NCBI GenBank assembly: GCA_964406465.1
Contig: CAYORT010000001.1
Span: forward strand, 124,001 to 188,000
Direction of reading: 5' to 3'
Source: JAHEZL01 sp964406465
GTDB taxonomy: Bacteria > Bacteroidota > Bacteroidia > Flavobacteriales_C > GCA-002722245
Length of the DNA stretch: 64,000 nucleotides
The notes beneath the pieces were generated by a model. That model ran no database searches. It worked only from the letters and a program-made list of their open reading frames with translations, and was not told the DNA's origin. The translations under genes and the position numbers were made by a program. The stretch's first letter is position 1. Each line of letters starts with the position of its first letter. Of this stretch, positions 40,504 to 49,208 are shown in pieces.

Positions 40504-42450
40504 TCATGTTCTTCCTAGAACTTTGGTGAGTGCTTTCTTAATTTCAAGATACCGCATCAATAGTAAGATATCGTCGTCATTGCATTCTTCTTTCGACTTA
40601 ATGGAAAGGGTGTCTATATTTTTTTGCACGTTGGCAAGTTTAACACGATGAACGGCCGTGTCAACAGCCTTCATTAATAAGTCTTCTTCCTTTCTCACGA
40701 AAATATTGTGTTTCTCCCAATCGAACAATTCATATTTAAAATCAATCAAATCAATCACAGCGGCGTTCAACTCAGTATCATGCGAATTAAGAAAATGCTT
40801 TTCTGTAGGAATATTTCCTAACTCAATTTGTGTTTTATATTCGTTGAAAATCCCTTGATAAATAGGGTTCTCGAAAGAAAGATTGTCTTCATCCATCGAT
40901 AAAACAATAAACTCAGCCACAGAAATCATTACCTCTTCTTCGTTTGCTCCCTCAACTTTTATTTCCTTATTTCCATATTGCAAGAGAATGCGCATCAACT
41001 CACTTTCTTGTTCTTTGAAAGCAAGATTTTCTTTGTTTTCATCCATCACCTGCGCTGAAGGTGCATCGGCTAAATGAGCGTATTCGGGAGGAAGATCGGT
41101 TGGCAGCGGACCAGAGGGAGCTTCTTCACCTCTTACTTTCTTATTGGCATTGCTTAAATCTTTTGCTCTTATCTTATTCAACTCGTTCAGCAAAGTTTGC
41201 TCACTGATATCCATTAACCTACTAGTCTCCTGCGTAAACACCGTTCTTTTAATCGGGTCGGGTATTTTGGCAACAGATGTTACAATATCTCTAATTAATT
41301 CGGCTCTCTTTATAGGATCACCTCCCGCTTCTTCCAATAATATTTTACACTTAAAGTGAATGAAGTCGGTGGCATCATTCAAAAATGCCATCAATTCTTC
41401 CGGAGATTTTTTTTGTGAAAAGGAATCGGGATCTTCCCCATCGGGAAACAAAATCACTTTTACGTTTAAGCCTTCCTCCAAAATCATATCTATACCGCGA
41501 AAGGCTGCACGAATACCAGCCGCATCACCATCAAATAAAACTGTAATATTTTCTGTAAATCGTTTTATTAGTCGAATTTGCTCGGTGGTTAGCGCTGTTC
41601 CCGAAGAAGCCACTACATTTTCTACCCCCGCTTGATGCATGGAAATGACATCGGTGTATCCTTCAACCAAAAAGCAACGATCGTTTTTTATGATGCTTTT
41701 TTTGGCTTGTGAAATGCCATACAGCACTTTGCTTTTATGGTATATGTCTGTTTCCGGACTATTAACATATTTTGCAACAGATTTGTCTTTTTTAAGCGTT
41801 CTTCCGCCAAATCCAATTACCCTTCCAGTTAAATTGTGAATAGGAAAAATTACCCTCGCAGCAAATCTATCTACCAGATAATCGCCATATAAAATTCCCG
41901 ATTTTAACAATAGCTCTTTGCTGTATCCTTTAGCAAGCGCTTTTGCGCCCAAATAGTTTTTGTCTTCAGGGGAATAGCCTAAATCGAATTTTTTTATTGT
42001 TTCTAAGGTGAAGCCTCTTTCTTTGAAATAGCTCATTCCAATCGCCTTTCCTTCTTGTAAAGATGTTAAATTGTCTTTGTACAAGGTGCTGGCAAACTGA
42101 TGGATGAGGTAGAGCGCTTCTCTTTCATTTTCTTGTTCTATCTGCTCTGAACTTTGCTCTTCTTCCTGAATTTCAATATTGTATTTTTTTGCCAAAAAAC
42201 GAAGCGCTTCAGGATAAGTGAAATGCTCGTGTTCCATTAAAAATGTTACAACGCTACCGCCTTTTCCCGAAGAGAAGTCTTTAAATATTTGTTTGGCAGG
42301 GGAAACCACGAAAGACGGACTCTTCTCATTAACAAATGGACTTAATCCTTTGTAGTTAGTGCCGGCCTTCTTTAAATTCACAAACTCCCCAATCACTTCT
42401 TCAATGCGGGCTTCTTCAAAAATTTTATCTATGGTCTCCTTTGGAATCAC
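40504..42450 (-). CDS. dnaG: DNA primase
   Basis: A 648-residue primase that makes replication primers. The TOPRIM core is clear: RVIFPIHNLTGRVIGFGGR, KSIIKNDRCFLVEGYTDVISMHQAG, NVVASSGTALT and ITVLFDGDAAGIRAAFRGID. The N-terminal zinc-ribbon region reads GLSPFVNEKSPSFVVSPAKQ then IFKDFSSGKGG. The Cys and His ligands of the usual CPFH...CFGC are missing, so this domain cannot bind zinc in the standard way. I recall similar substitutions in other Bacteroidota primases. The C terminus is the helical DnaB-interaction part. Confidence 0.95.
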   Translation of the reverse strand: MIPKETIDKIFEEARIEEVIGEFVNLKKAGTNYKGLSPFVNEKSPSFVVSPAKQIFKDFSSGKGGSVVTFLMEHEHFTYPEALRFLAKKYNIEIQEEEQSSEQIEQENEREALYLIHQFASTLYKDNLTSLQEGKAIGMSYFKERGFTLETIKKFDLGYSPEDKNYLGAKALAKGYSKELLLKSGILYGDYLVDRFAARVIFPIHNLTGRVIGFGGRTLKKDKSVAKYVNSPETDIYHKSKVLYGISQAKKSIIKNDRCFLVEGYTDVISMHQAGVENVVASSGTALTTEQIRLIKRFTENITVLFDGDAAGIRAAFRGIDMILEEGLNVKVILFPDGEDPDSFSQKKSPEELMAFLNDATDFIHFKCKILLEEAGGDPIKRAELIRDIVTSVAKIPDPIKRTVFTQETSRLMDISEQTLLNELNKIRAKDLSNANKKVRGEEAPSGPLPTDLPPEYAHLADAPSAQVMDENKENLAFKEQESELMRILLQYGNKEIKVEGANEEEVMISVAEFIVLSMDEDNLSFENPIYQGIFNEYKTQIELGNIPTEKHFLNSHDTELNAAVIDLIDFKYELFDWEKHNIFVRKEEDLLMKAVDTAVHRVKLANVQKNIDTLSIKSKEECNDDDILLLMRYLEIKKALTKVLGRT

Positions 42451-42489
42451 AGCCCTAAAAGTATGAATTAAATAACGATTGGAAAAGTA

Positions 42490-42511
42490 GGGGCACCCCT
42501 TGCGGGTGCCC
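42490..42511. other. Short GC-rich hairpin between dnaG and rlmN
   Basis: GGGCACCC and GGGTGCCC form an 8-bp stem with a CTTGC loop in the divergent intergenic gap. It has no T-run, and both genes point away from it, so it is not an obvious terminator; its role is unclear. Confidence 0.5.
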
Positions 42512-42528
42512 TTCCAAAAATATTTCCC

Positions 42529-42555
42529 TTGTTTTGTTATTAACCCTTACCTTTG
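42529..42555 (+). promoter_or_regulatory. Promoter of rlmN
   Basis: TTG at 42529-42531, a 16-base spacer, then the exact -7 box TACCTTTG at 42548-42555. The box ends four bases before the GTG start, implying an essentially leaderless transcript. Confidence 0.6.
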
Positions 42556-42559
42556 TGCT

Positions 42560-43597
42560 GTGAATGCTCAACAAAACATACGACATCTAACACAAGATGA
42601 GTTAAAAGAAAGTTTTATTTCTTTTGGCGAAAAGGCCTTTCGTGCTAAGCAAGTATATGAATGGTTGTGGAAAAAATCGGTGACTTCTTTCGATGAAATG
42701 ACAAGTTTGTCTATTCCCTTACGAGCACAACTAAAGGAGAAGTTTTTCATACCAGGAGTACAAATTCATAAATCGCAGATTAGCAGCGACAGAACCATAA
42801 AAAATGCTTTTAAATTGCATGACGGATTTATTGTAGAAGGAGTGCTAATTCCCACCGATACGCGAATGACAGCTTGTATTTCTTCTCAAGTAGGTTGCAG
42901 TTTAACTTGCAAATTTTGTGCGACAGGAAGATTAAAAAGAGAGCGAAATATCGAGTTTGATGAGATCTATGATCAAGTGGTTTTGATTAAAAATCAGGCC
43001 ATGAAGCAATACAATTTACCACTTACCAATATCGTGTATATGGGAATGGGGGAGCCACTGCTTAATTATAAGAATACCTTGGCTTCTATTGAAAAAATTA
43101 CTTCACCAGAGGGCTTGGGAATGTCGCCTCAAAGAATTACCGTTTCCACTGCAGGTGTTGCTAAGATGATTCAAAAGTTGGGTGACGATCAAGTTAAGTT
43201 CAATTTAGCCTTATCACTTCACGCCGCCAACGATGAGAAGAGAAATAAGATTATGCCCATCAATGAGCAAAATTCTTTGGAGTCATTAGCTTCGGCCCTT
43301 ACCTATTTCTACCAAAAAACGGGAACAAGGCCTACTTTTGAGTTTATTGTTTTTAAAGATTTTAATGATGGAATAGAAGATGCTGCTGATTTGGCGCGTT
43401 TTGCGAAGAATATTCCTTGTAAGATAAACATCATCGAATATAACCCTATAGAAGATGGTGAATTTCAGCAAACTACACCCGATAGATTAAAACGTTTCTC
43501 CTCCTTTTTAGAGAGTAAGAATTTAGTAGTTAATGTGAGAAGAAGTCGTGGAAAGGATATCGATGCAGCATGCGGGCAGTTGGCCAACAAGCATTAA
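42560..43597 (+). CDS. rlmN: Dual-specificity 23S rRNA/tRNA C2-adenosine methyltransferase RlmN
   Basis: A 345-residue radical SAM enzyme with the cluster motif CSLTCKFC (Cys 113, 117 and 120 from the GTG start). It also has YMGMGEPLLN, MSPQRITVSTAGV and FNLALSLHA. The conserved C-terminal methyl-carrying Cys is in DIDAACGQL. It methylates A2503 of 23S rRNA and A37 of some tRNAs. I place the start at the GTG at 42560 because the -7 box lies just upstream, so the preceding in-frame codons are probably not translated. Confidence 0.94.
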   Translation: MNAQQNIRHLTQDELKESFISFGEKAFRAKQVYEWLWKKSVTSFDEMTSLSIPLRAQLKEKFFIPGVQIHKSQISSDRTIKNAFKLHDGFIVEGVLIPTDTRMTACISSQVGCSLTCKFCATGRLKRERNIEFDEIYDQVVLIKNQAMKQYNLPLTNIVYMGMGEPLLNYKNTLASIEKITSPEGLGMSPQRITVSTAGVAKMIQKLGDDQVKFNLALSLHAANDEKRNKIMPINEQNSLESLASALTYFYQKTGTRPTFEFIVFKDFNDGIEDAADLARFAKNIPCKINIIEYNPIEDGEFQQTTPDRLKRFSSFLESKNLVVNVRRSRGKDIDAACGQLANKH

Positions 43598-43935
43598 TTT
43601 GACTTAGAAATTCTTTTCGATTGTAATCCGTTTGATTGAAAATGGGTATGATTTTGAAAATTTGACAAAATATGGCACAAAATTTTGAAGAAATTAGACT
43701 ATCACAGCGATTTACAAAACTAATTATGACTTGAAAGAATCATTTTCTGAAGAACAGTATCATGTTAGAATGGTTAAGGAAAATGGTTTGGTTTTTTCTA
43801 TTTAAGTGGTTAAAAATTGGCTATTTTGAGGGGCATCTTATTGCACTTTTTAACATTCAATTGATGATAAAGCAACTAAGTAAGTTTTAAGACGTAAACG
43901 GGATAGGGTTAATCTTGCATTGTAATTATACTATT
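43598..43935 (+). other. Intergenic region without a supported gene
   Basis: This gap of 338 bases is AT-rich. One frame is open for about 35 codons between stops near 43695 and 43805 (ending VRMVKENGLVFSI) but has no convincing start or similarity. It could be the remnant of a gene. No RNA gene or repeat is seen. Confidence 0.5.
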
Positions 43936-44980
43936 ATGAAAAAATTAAAATTGTTGTGGGTGATTGTTGCTGTTCTAATCTTAAATGAGGCACGAGCAAC
44001 AGATTATTATTCAAGAGCGAACGGGTCGAATACTTGGTCTTATACCAACGGTGGAGCCGATTGTGGTTGTACACCAGCTAGTGATGATGGCTGGTTGGGT
44101 ACAGGCGATAATGTATATGTAAACCATAAAACAATTACATCTCCTAACTTTAGTATTACTGGAACACCTAACGTTCAAATAAACTCTGGCGGACACTGGT
44201 ATGTTAATGGATCATTGTCTATTAATGGCGGACACTGGACGATTGCTTCGGGCGCTTTTTTTACCGTGAATGGTTCGGTGACCGACGTATTGGCAAACTC
44301 TATTACAATCAACGGTAGAATGTATGTTACTGGGGCTATGACAAATGATATTAATATTACTGGTACCGGTAGTTTGAGGGTGGATGGTGCTTGGACAAAT
44401 AACGCGTCTATTGGATCGGTGACATTACCAGTTGAGTTAACATCTTTTGAGGCAGAAAAAAAATCGAAATAAAGTTGATATCAAATGGTCTACTGCAAGT
44501 GAGTTGAATAGTGATTTCTATTCGGTAACAAGATCAGATAATGGTGTAGACTTTTTAAGCATAGGAACTAAGCCTGCAGCAGGTTTTAGCAACTCATTGT
44601 TGAACTATAGTTTTACAGATGAGAATCCGCTTAAAGGATTAAATTATTATCAATTGATAGAATATGATATGGATGGCCAAACACAGAGTTCGGGTATAGT
44701 CACTGTGAATTTTTTAGGCGAGGAAAATATGATTGCGCAATTGTTCCCCAATCCGAGTGCCGATATCGTCTCGCTTTACTTTAACTCATCCAGCGCAGGT
44801 TCATACCGGCTAATGCTAATAGATATCTCGGGCAATGAGCTGTATTCGGCGCAGGTGGCCGCAATGCCAGGTGAAAATAAATTCACAATTTCCTTGCTGC
44901 CTTATCCCGATGCTCAGTACTTTGTGCGGCTTAGCGATTCGAGTGGATTGAGTTCATCGGTCCCCATCATAAAAAAATAG
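43936..44980 (+). pseudogene. T9SS-secreted protein split by a frameshift in an A8 run
   Basis: The first part (to a stop at 44472) has a signal peptide (MKKLKLLWVIVAVLILNEARA) and a repetitive beta-solenoid-like region rich in Asn, Gly and Thr. It ends LPVELTSFEAEKKSK. The second part continues out of frame with NRNKVDIKWSTASELNSDFYSVTRS and a Por/T9SS type-A sorting domain (QLFPNPSADIVSLYF...YFVRLSDSSG). LPVELTSFxA...NKVDIKWSTASE is a well-known continuous motif. One extra A in the eight-A run at about 44456-44463 breaks the frame. A sequencing error, a real mutation or slippage could explain it. Confidence 0.85.
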
Positions 44981-44999
44981 CACTTCATAATATAGAATT

Positions 45000-45030
45000 G
45001 AGCCGTGAAAATTATGTATTTTCACGGCTC
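45000..45030. terminator. Perfect 13-bp hairpin before the polyprenyl synthase start
   Basis: GAGCCGTGAAAAT is mirrored by ATTTTCACGGCTC around TATGT. It follows the T9SS protein gene by 20 bases and ends one base before the ATG at 45032. It lacks a T-run on the plus strand, so it could be a terminator, a translation-control hairpin, or both. Confidence 0.55.
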
Positions 45031-45031
45031 A

Positions 45032-46009
45032 ATGATTTCTATATCTTCCATACAGGCTCCAATATCAAAAGAAATGGAGCAGTTTGAGAAAACTTTTCGA
45101 TTGTCAATGAAAAGTTCAAATCCACTGTTGGATAAAATTACCTACTTTATTGTAAAGCAAAAAGGCAAGCACGTGCGACCAATGTTTGTATTTCTATCGG
45201 CCAATCTATGTGGCGGCACAAGCGAGAGAACATATCGAGCGGCTTCATTGGTAGAAATGATTCATACAGCTACCTTGGTGCATGATGATGTGGTGGATGA
45301 CTCAACTATACGTAGAGGTTTTTTCTCTATTAACGCCCTCTGGAAGAATAAAATAGCTGTTCTCGTAGGTGATTATCTATTGTCGAAAAGCCTTCAATTA
45401 TCAGCCGATAATGATGATTTTGATTTTTTAAAAATTCTTTCGTCGGCAACTAAAGAAATGAGTGAAGGGGAGTTGCTTCAAATTGAAAAGGCCAGAAGAT
45501 TAGATATTGATGAATCTGTTTATTTTGAAATTATTCGTCAGAAAACAGCCACGCTAATTGCTTCATGTTGTGCTACAGGCGCTTCTTCAGCAGGTGCTTC
45601 TGCAGAGTTGGTGCAGAAGATGAAAGTATTGGGAGAGAAGGTAGGTATAGCTTTTCAAATTAAAGATGATTTGTTTGATTACGAAGCGCAACTAAGTATC
45701 TTAGGTAAGCCAGTGGGAATAGACATTAAAGAGCGAAAAATGACTTTACCCCTTATTTATACTTTGAATAAGGTGAGTAGAAGCGAAAAAAGATGGATGA
45801 TCAATACAGTGAAAAATCCCAATGAAGATTCGAAGAGGGTGAAGGAACTAATACAGAAAGTAAAGGATAATGGTGGATTAGATTATGCTCGCGAAAAGAT
45901 GATGAAATATAGGGAAGAAGCAATCGAAATATTGCATACTTTTCCCGATTCTCCTTCACGCAAATCATTCATCGATTTAGTTATTTTTAGTACCGAAAGA
46001 AGCAAATAA
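45032..46009 (+). CDS. Trans-type polyprenyl diphosphate synthase
   Basis: A 325-residue class-I prenyltransferase that elongates isoprenyl diphosphates, probably for the menaquinone side chain. The first Asp-rich motif is LVHDDVVDDSTIRRG and the second is FQIKDDLFDYEA. GKHVRPMFVFLSA and GDYLLSKSLQL are also typical of the octaprenyl/heptaprenyl (IspB/HepT) type. I use the ATG at 45032; the in-frame GTG at 45005 lies inside a hairpin. The next gene starts one base after the stop. Confidence 0.93.
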   Translation: MISISSIQAPISKEMEQFEKTFRLSMKSSNPLLDKITYFIVKQKGKHVRPMFVFLSANLCGGTSERTYRAASLVEMIHTATLVHDDVVDDSTIRRGFFSINALWKNKIAVLVGDYLLSKSLQLSADNDDFDFLKILSSATKEMSEGELLQIEKARRLDIDESVYFEIIRQKTATLIASCCATGASSAGASAELVQKMKVLGEKVGIAFQIKDDLFDYEAQLSILGKPVGIDIKERKMTLPLIYTLNKVSRSEKRWMINTVKNPNEDSKRVKELIQKVKDNGGLDYAREKMMKYREEAIEILHTFPDSPSRKSFIDLVIFSTERSK

Positions 46010-46010
46010 G

Positions 46011-46820
46011 ATGAGCAAAGTAAGTAAGATATTTCAAGGTATTAGGGCGCTCATCAAGCAGCCTAGTCTGATCAATCTTATTTTAGATTCTTCTGAATTC
46101 CATCGAAAAGTAGTTGCCCATAAATATCCTCACATAGAGAAAGGTTTACCGCAAATTTCTTTTGCGCATTTAGCCAACAGTAGCAAAATTAAAGTGATGC
46201 CGTTTGCCTTTCTAGAAGGCGGATCATTACCTACTGATTTGGCTTTGCTAAAAATTTTGGCGCAAAAAAATCAGTCATGTACTTATTTTGAAATTGGAAC
46301 TTGGCGTGGTGAAAGTGTTGCCAATGTGGCTTCTGTAGCCGATAAATGTTATACATTAAACTTGTCGGCCGAAGAAATGCGGAAGATGGGACTGAAAAAA
46401 GAGTACATCGACTTACACGCCTTTTTTTCGAAGAATTTACCCAATGTTGAGCATTTGCAAGGACATTCGCATACTTTTGATTTTAGTGCGTTTAAGCATA
46501 AAATTGACTTAATTTTTGTAGATGGTGACCACCACTACGAAAGTGTTTTGAAAGATTCAAGAACTGCTTTTTCTTTGTTGAAGGATGAGCAATCGATGAT
46601 AGTATGGCATGATTATACTGCCGGACCGGAAATCATTCGTTATGAGGTTTTTCGCGGAATTTGGGAAGGAACACCGGTAGAGAAAAGAAAGCATTTGTAC
46701 AAAGTTGAAAATACGCAATGCGCTGTTTATTATCCTTTTGAAATTAAGTCAAGAGAGGTGGAGTATCCTCAACAACCATCGGTTAGTTTTGATGTAGAAC
46801 TAAATGTTATTTCCCTATAA
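46011..46820 (+). CDS. Class I SAM-dependent methyltransferase (Methyltransf_24 type)
   Basis: A 269-residue protein with motif I TYFEIGTWRGESVANVA, the acidic strand IDLIFVDGDHHYESVLKDSRTAF, and IVWHDYT. This is the pattern of the Methyltransf_24 group, whose members act on sugars, quinone precursors or small molecules. It follows the prenyl synthase gene directly, so a role in isoprenoid-linked metabolism is possible. The 3' end overlaps the convergent Ig-like gene by 14 bases. Confidence 0.8.
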   Translation: MSKVSKIFQGIRALIKQPSLINLILDSSEFHRKVVAHKYPHIEKGLPQISFAHLANSSKIKVMPFAFLEGGSLPTDLALLKILAQKNQSCTYFEIGTWRGESVANVASVADKCYTLNLSAEEMRKMGLKKEYIDLHAFFSKNLPNVEHLQGHSHTFDFSAFKHKIDLIFVDGDHHYESVLKDSRTAFSLLKDEQSMIVWHDYTAGPEIIRYEVFRGIWEGTPVEKRKHLYKVENTQCAVYYPFEIKSREVEYPQQPSVSFDVELNVISL

Positions 46821-48390
46821 CATTCCACTGAATTTCCATTTCCCAATTGCCCCTAACTGTTAATGGCTTTTCATAGAAAATTATTTTCTCTGGTTGCGCA
46901 TGCAGATAATAGTTTCCAGTATCCCATGTTTTGTTACCGTTTGCATCTAAAAGCAGCTTAATTTGATATTCATCTGCAATCAAATTTCTATAGTGAAACA
47001 TCACATTGTTTTTGCTAAAGTATTCTTCTCTCACCATCTCGCCCTTTGATGAAATTAACTGCAAAACGTAGGGTCCTTGCATATCCTTGATATCAACTTT
47101 TAGTTCAAGTTCACCAACATTACTTTCGCTTAGAAGGGTAAACGGAATAGACAAGCTATCGACATTTGATTTGCCATAGATATCTAATAGTCCACCAACA
47201 GGAATTTTTAAAAGAGCAGAGCTGCTTTCTTCTTGAGAACAATTCAATACTAAATTGTATTGTGAAACTTTAATGTCGCAGGGTAAAAAAGTGCTGTCTT
47301 TTTTAACCTTTATATCTTTTGTGTTTATAGATGCTAAAGGGTAATTGAAGTTTATTCTTAAGGAATCGTTGGGTAGCACTTCCAACTTCTTACGCGCAAG
47401 AACGGGTTTTAATTTGGCTGCATATTGATTTTTAGCCTCTTTGGCGTGAAATGCAATGGTGTCGGTAAACAAGCCATCTTTTACTACTATGTTAATGTGG
47501 TCATCTTCTGTGAGAGATTTAAACCAAATTACGGCGCTATCTCCATTGTTAAATTTCTCAATATGATGCAGTTTTTCTTTCTCAACCTCAATCGATGGGT
47601 TTATCGTTTTATTTCGAAAAGAAATGGAATAGGCTTGCTCGTTGATGTATTTTGAGCTTTTTAAATTTTGTTTGTCATTTTTTTCTAAGAATGCTGCAAG
47701 GTTAATTTTTTCAATATCCTGCTGAACCTCAAGAGGAGCTGTATTGTATGCAATTTTTTCATTTGGCAAGTCAAATAGATAATTGCTGTTCATGTCTTGA
47801 AGCGCAAAAATTCTGTAGCTACCTTCATGAATATGATTGATTTTAAAACTCCCGTCTTTGTTGGTTTTAGCAAAATAAGTGGGAATTTCTTTACCAACAG
47901 CTGAGTCTTTTAAATTGCTGTGTAGCATTACAATCATATTTCCTTCTGGTGTTGAATTGTAGCCGTTTTTTACAAATCCCGATACAGAAATCGAGTCTAA
48001 TTTTGGTCCGGTTGAGAAAACGAACATGTTTTCTGTCCACACATTTTTTTCAGTATAATCTCTAATGCCATCGCCAAAATACATGGTGTAGGTAGTGTTT
48101 TCCCGCAATAGGCTGTCGAAAGTGAGTATTACTGTTTTCCCATGTATTTCTGCTTTTGGAAGAGGTTTAACCAATGGGGAAATTACCAATTGCTGTGGTA
48201 AATTGTTTAGTTCAACATACTCGTTAAAAGTAAGCTCAATTCTTGTCTTTTTGAATAAAGTATCTCCGTTTCCCGGAGTACTTTTTACCAGTTTAGGAGG
48301 CATAACATCTTTGTCGCCTCCGCTAAGTGAGCCAATTTGAGCGCAGGAGCTCAAAAAAACAAGGGCAATGATGTATGCGATTTGTTTCAC
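46807..48390 (-). CDS. Lipoprotein with Big_5-type Ig-like domain
   Basis: A 527-residue protein with a lipoprotein signal MKQIAYIIALVFLSSCAQIG. The N-terminal Big_5/SbsA-like Ig domain follows: MPPKLVKSTPGNGDTLFKKTRIELTFNEYV...YTMYFGDGIRDYTEKN. Later beta domains include a carboxypeptidase-regulatory-like segment (SYRIFALQDMNSNYLFDLPNEKIAY). It is a conserved Bacteroidota outer-membrane lipoprotein of unknown role. It ends in convergent overlap with the methyltransferase gene. Confidence 0.85.
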   Translation of the reverse strand: MKQIAYIIALVFLSSCAQIGSLSGGDKDVMPPKLVKSTPGNGDTLFKKTRIELTFNEYVELNNLPQQLVISPLVKPLPKAEIHGKTVILTFDSLLRENTTYTMYFGDGIRDYTEKNVWTENMFVFSTGPKLDSISVSGFVKNGYNSTPEGNMIVMLHSNLKDSAVGKEIPTYFAKTNKDGSFKINHIHEGSYRIFALQDMNSNYLFDLPNEKIAYNTAPLEVQQDIEKINLAAFLEKNDKQNLKSSKYINEQAYSISFRNKTINPSIEVEKEKLHHIEKFNNGDSAVIWFKSLTEDDHINIVVKDGLFTDTIAFHAKEAKNQYAAKLKPVLARKKLEVLPNDSLRINFNYPLASINTKDIKVKKDSTFLPCDIKVSQYNLVLNCSQEESSSALLKIPVGGLLDIYGKSNVDSLSIPFTLLSESNVGELELKVDIKDMQGPYVLQLISSKGEMVREEYFSKNNVMFHYRNLIADEYQIKLLLDANGNKTWDTGNYYLHAQPEKIIFYEKPLTVRGNWEMEIQWNVIGK

Positions 48391-48441
48391 CGCACAAACT
48401 TAGTGCATTAAAAGTTATTCTGCTAAGTACAGTTCAATTTT

Positions 48442-49137
48442 TTAAGCTTGAAGAGGGGCAAAGGCGATAGATGCGATTGAAATTTTGATGTGGTGTTTGG
48501 AGTGTATTGCATTGGCACAACTTTCTAGCGTTGCACCAGTGGTTATAACATCATCTACCAGCAAAATATGTTTAATATGTGGTGGAATCTCATGGTTTAA
48601 ACCAAAGCTTTCATTGATATTTTGCCAGCGTGTAAACTTATTGAGTTTGGTTTGACTTTTCTTTTGCACCTTTCTCTGTAGTAGCTTAGGAAACACTGGT
48701 TTTTTCATTATTTGTTGTAAGCCTTTGGCAATCAGCTCACTTTGATTGAAGCCTCTTTTTCTTCGCTTTTTAAAGGTCATTGGTACCGGAACTATGGCAT
48801 CAATATCCTGAAGTTCAGGAAGTAATAGTATTTTTTCTGCCAATATTTTGCCTTCTTCTATGCCTATCTTTGGTACATTGTGGTATTTGAGATGATGCAC
48901 CAATGATTGACACACTCCCCCCTGCAAAAAATGGTAGTTGCTAATGGCCTTTTCAATTTTCGCTTTGCCATAGAAAAGTTGATCAATTTTATGAGATTCT
49001 TCACTGGTTGTATCGATAAGAGATAGCTCTGTTCTGCAAAACACACACAAGTGTTGTTCTAGCTCGATTAGAGAAGATTTGCAATGAACACAATTGTGCC
49101 CAAAAATAAGGGAGAAAAAATCGCGAAAATGAAACAT
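48442..49137 (-). CDS. ComF family phosphoribosyltransferase-fold protein
   Basis: A 231-residue protein with an N-terminal zinc-ribbon (NCVHCKSSLIEL...LCVFCRTEL). A phosphoribosyltransferase-type domain follows with IVPVPMTFKKRRKRGFNQSELIAKGL and the PRPP loop ILLVDDVITTGATL. The family is linked to DNA uptake in competent bacteria. It could take part in transformation or in nucleotide salvage. Confidence 0.92.
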   Translation of the reverse strand: MFHFRDFFSLIFGHNCVHCKSSLIELEQHLCVFCRTELSLIDTTSEESHKIDQLFYGKAKIEKAISNYHFLQGGVCQSLVHHLKYHNVPKIGIEEGKILAEKILLLPELQDIDAIVPVPMTFKKRRKRGFNQSELIAKGLQQIMKKPVFPKLLQRKVQKKSQTKLNKFTRWQNINESFGLNHEIPPHIKHILLVDDVITTGATLESCANAIHSKHHIKISIASIAFAPLQA

Positions 49138-49184
49138 TGTTTAGTTAGCGGAAAAAATCTGTACAAGAATAACAATAAATAATT

Positions 49185-49192
49185 ATATTTGC
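49185..49192 (+). promoter_or_regulatory. -7 box upstream of the coiled-coil protein gene
   Basis: TATATTTG fits TAnnTTTG exactly and ends 16 bases before the ATG at 49209. No clear -33 TTTG is present. Confidence 0.45.
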
Positions 49193-49208
49193 TCAAAGGT
49201 GCATTTTA

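Noticed and set aside
40658..41839. Several plus-strand open frames of 60-90 codons opposite dnaG
   Set aside because: They are antisense shadows of dnaG with Ser-rich low-complexity products and no supporting signals.
42490..42511. A Rho-independent terminator between dnaG and rlmN
   Set aside because: The flanking genes diverge from this point and the hairpin lacks a T-run, so there is no transcript for it to end.
43598..43935. A gene in the gap after rlmN
   Set aside because: Only a 35-codon open stretch without start, similarity or promoter is visible.
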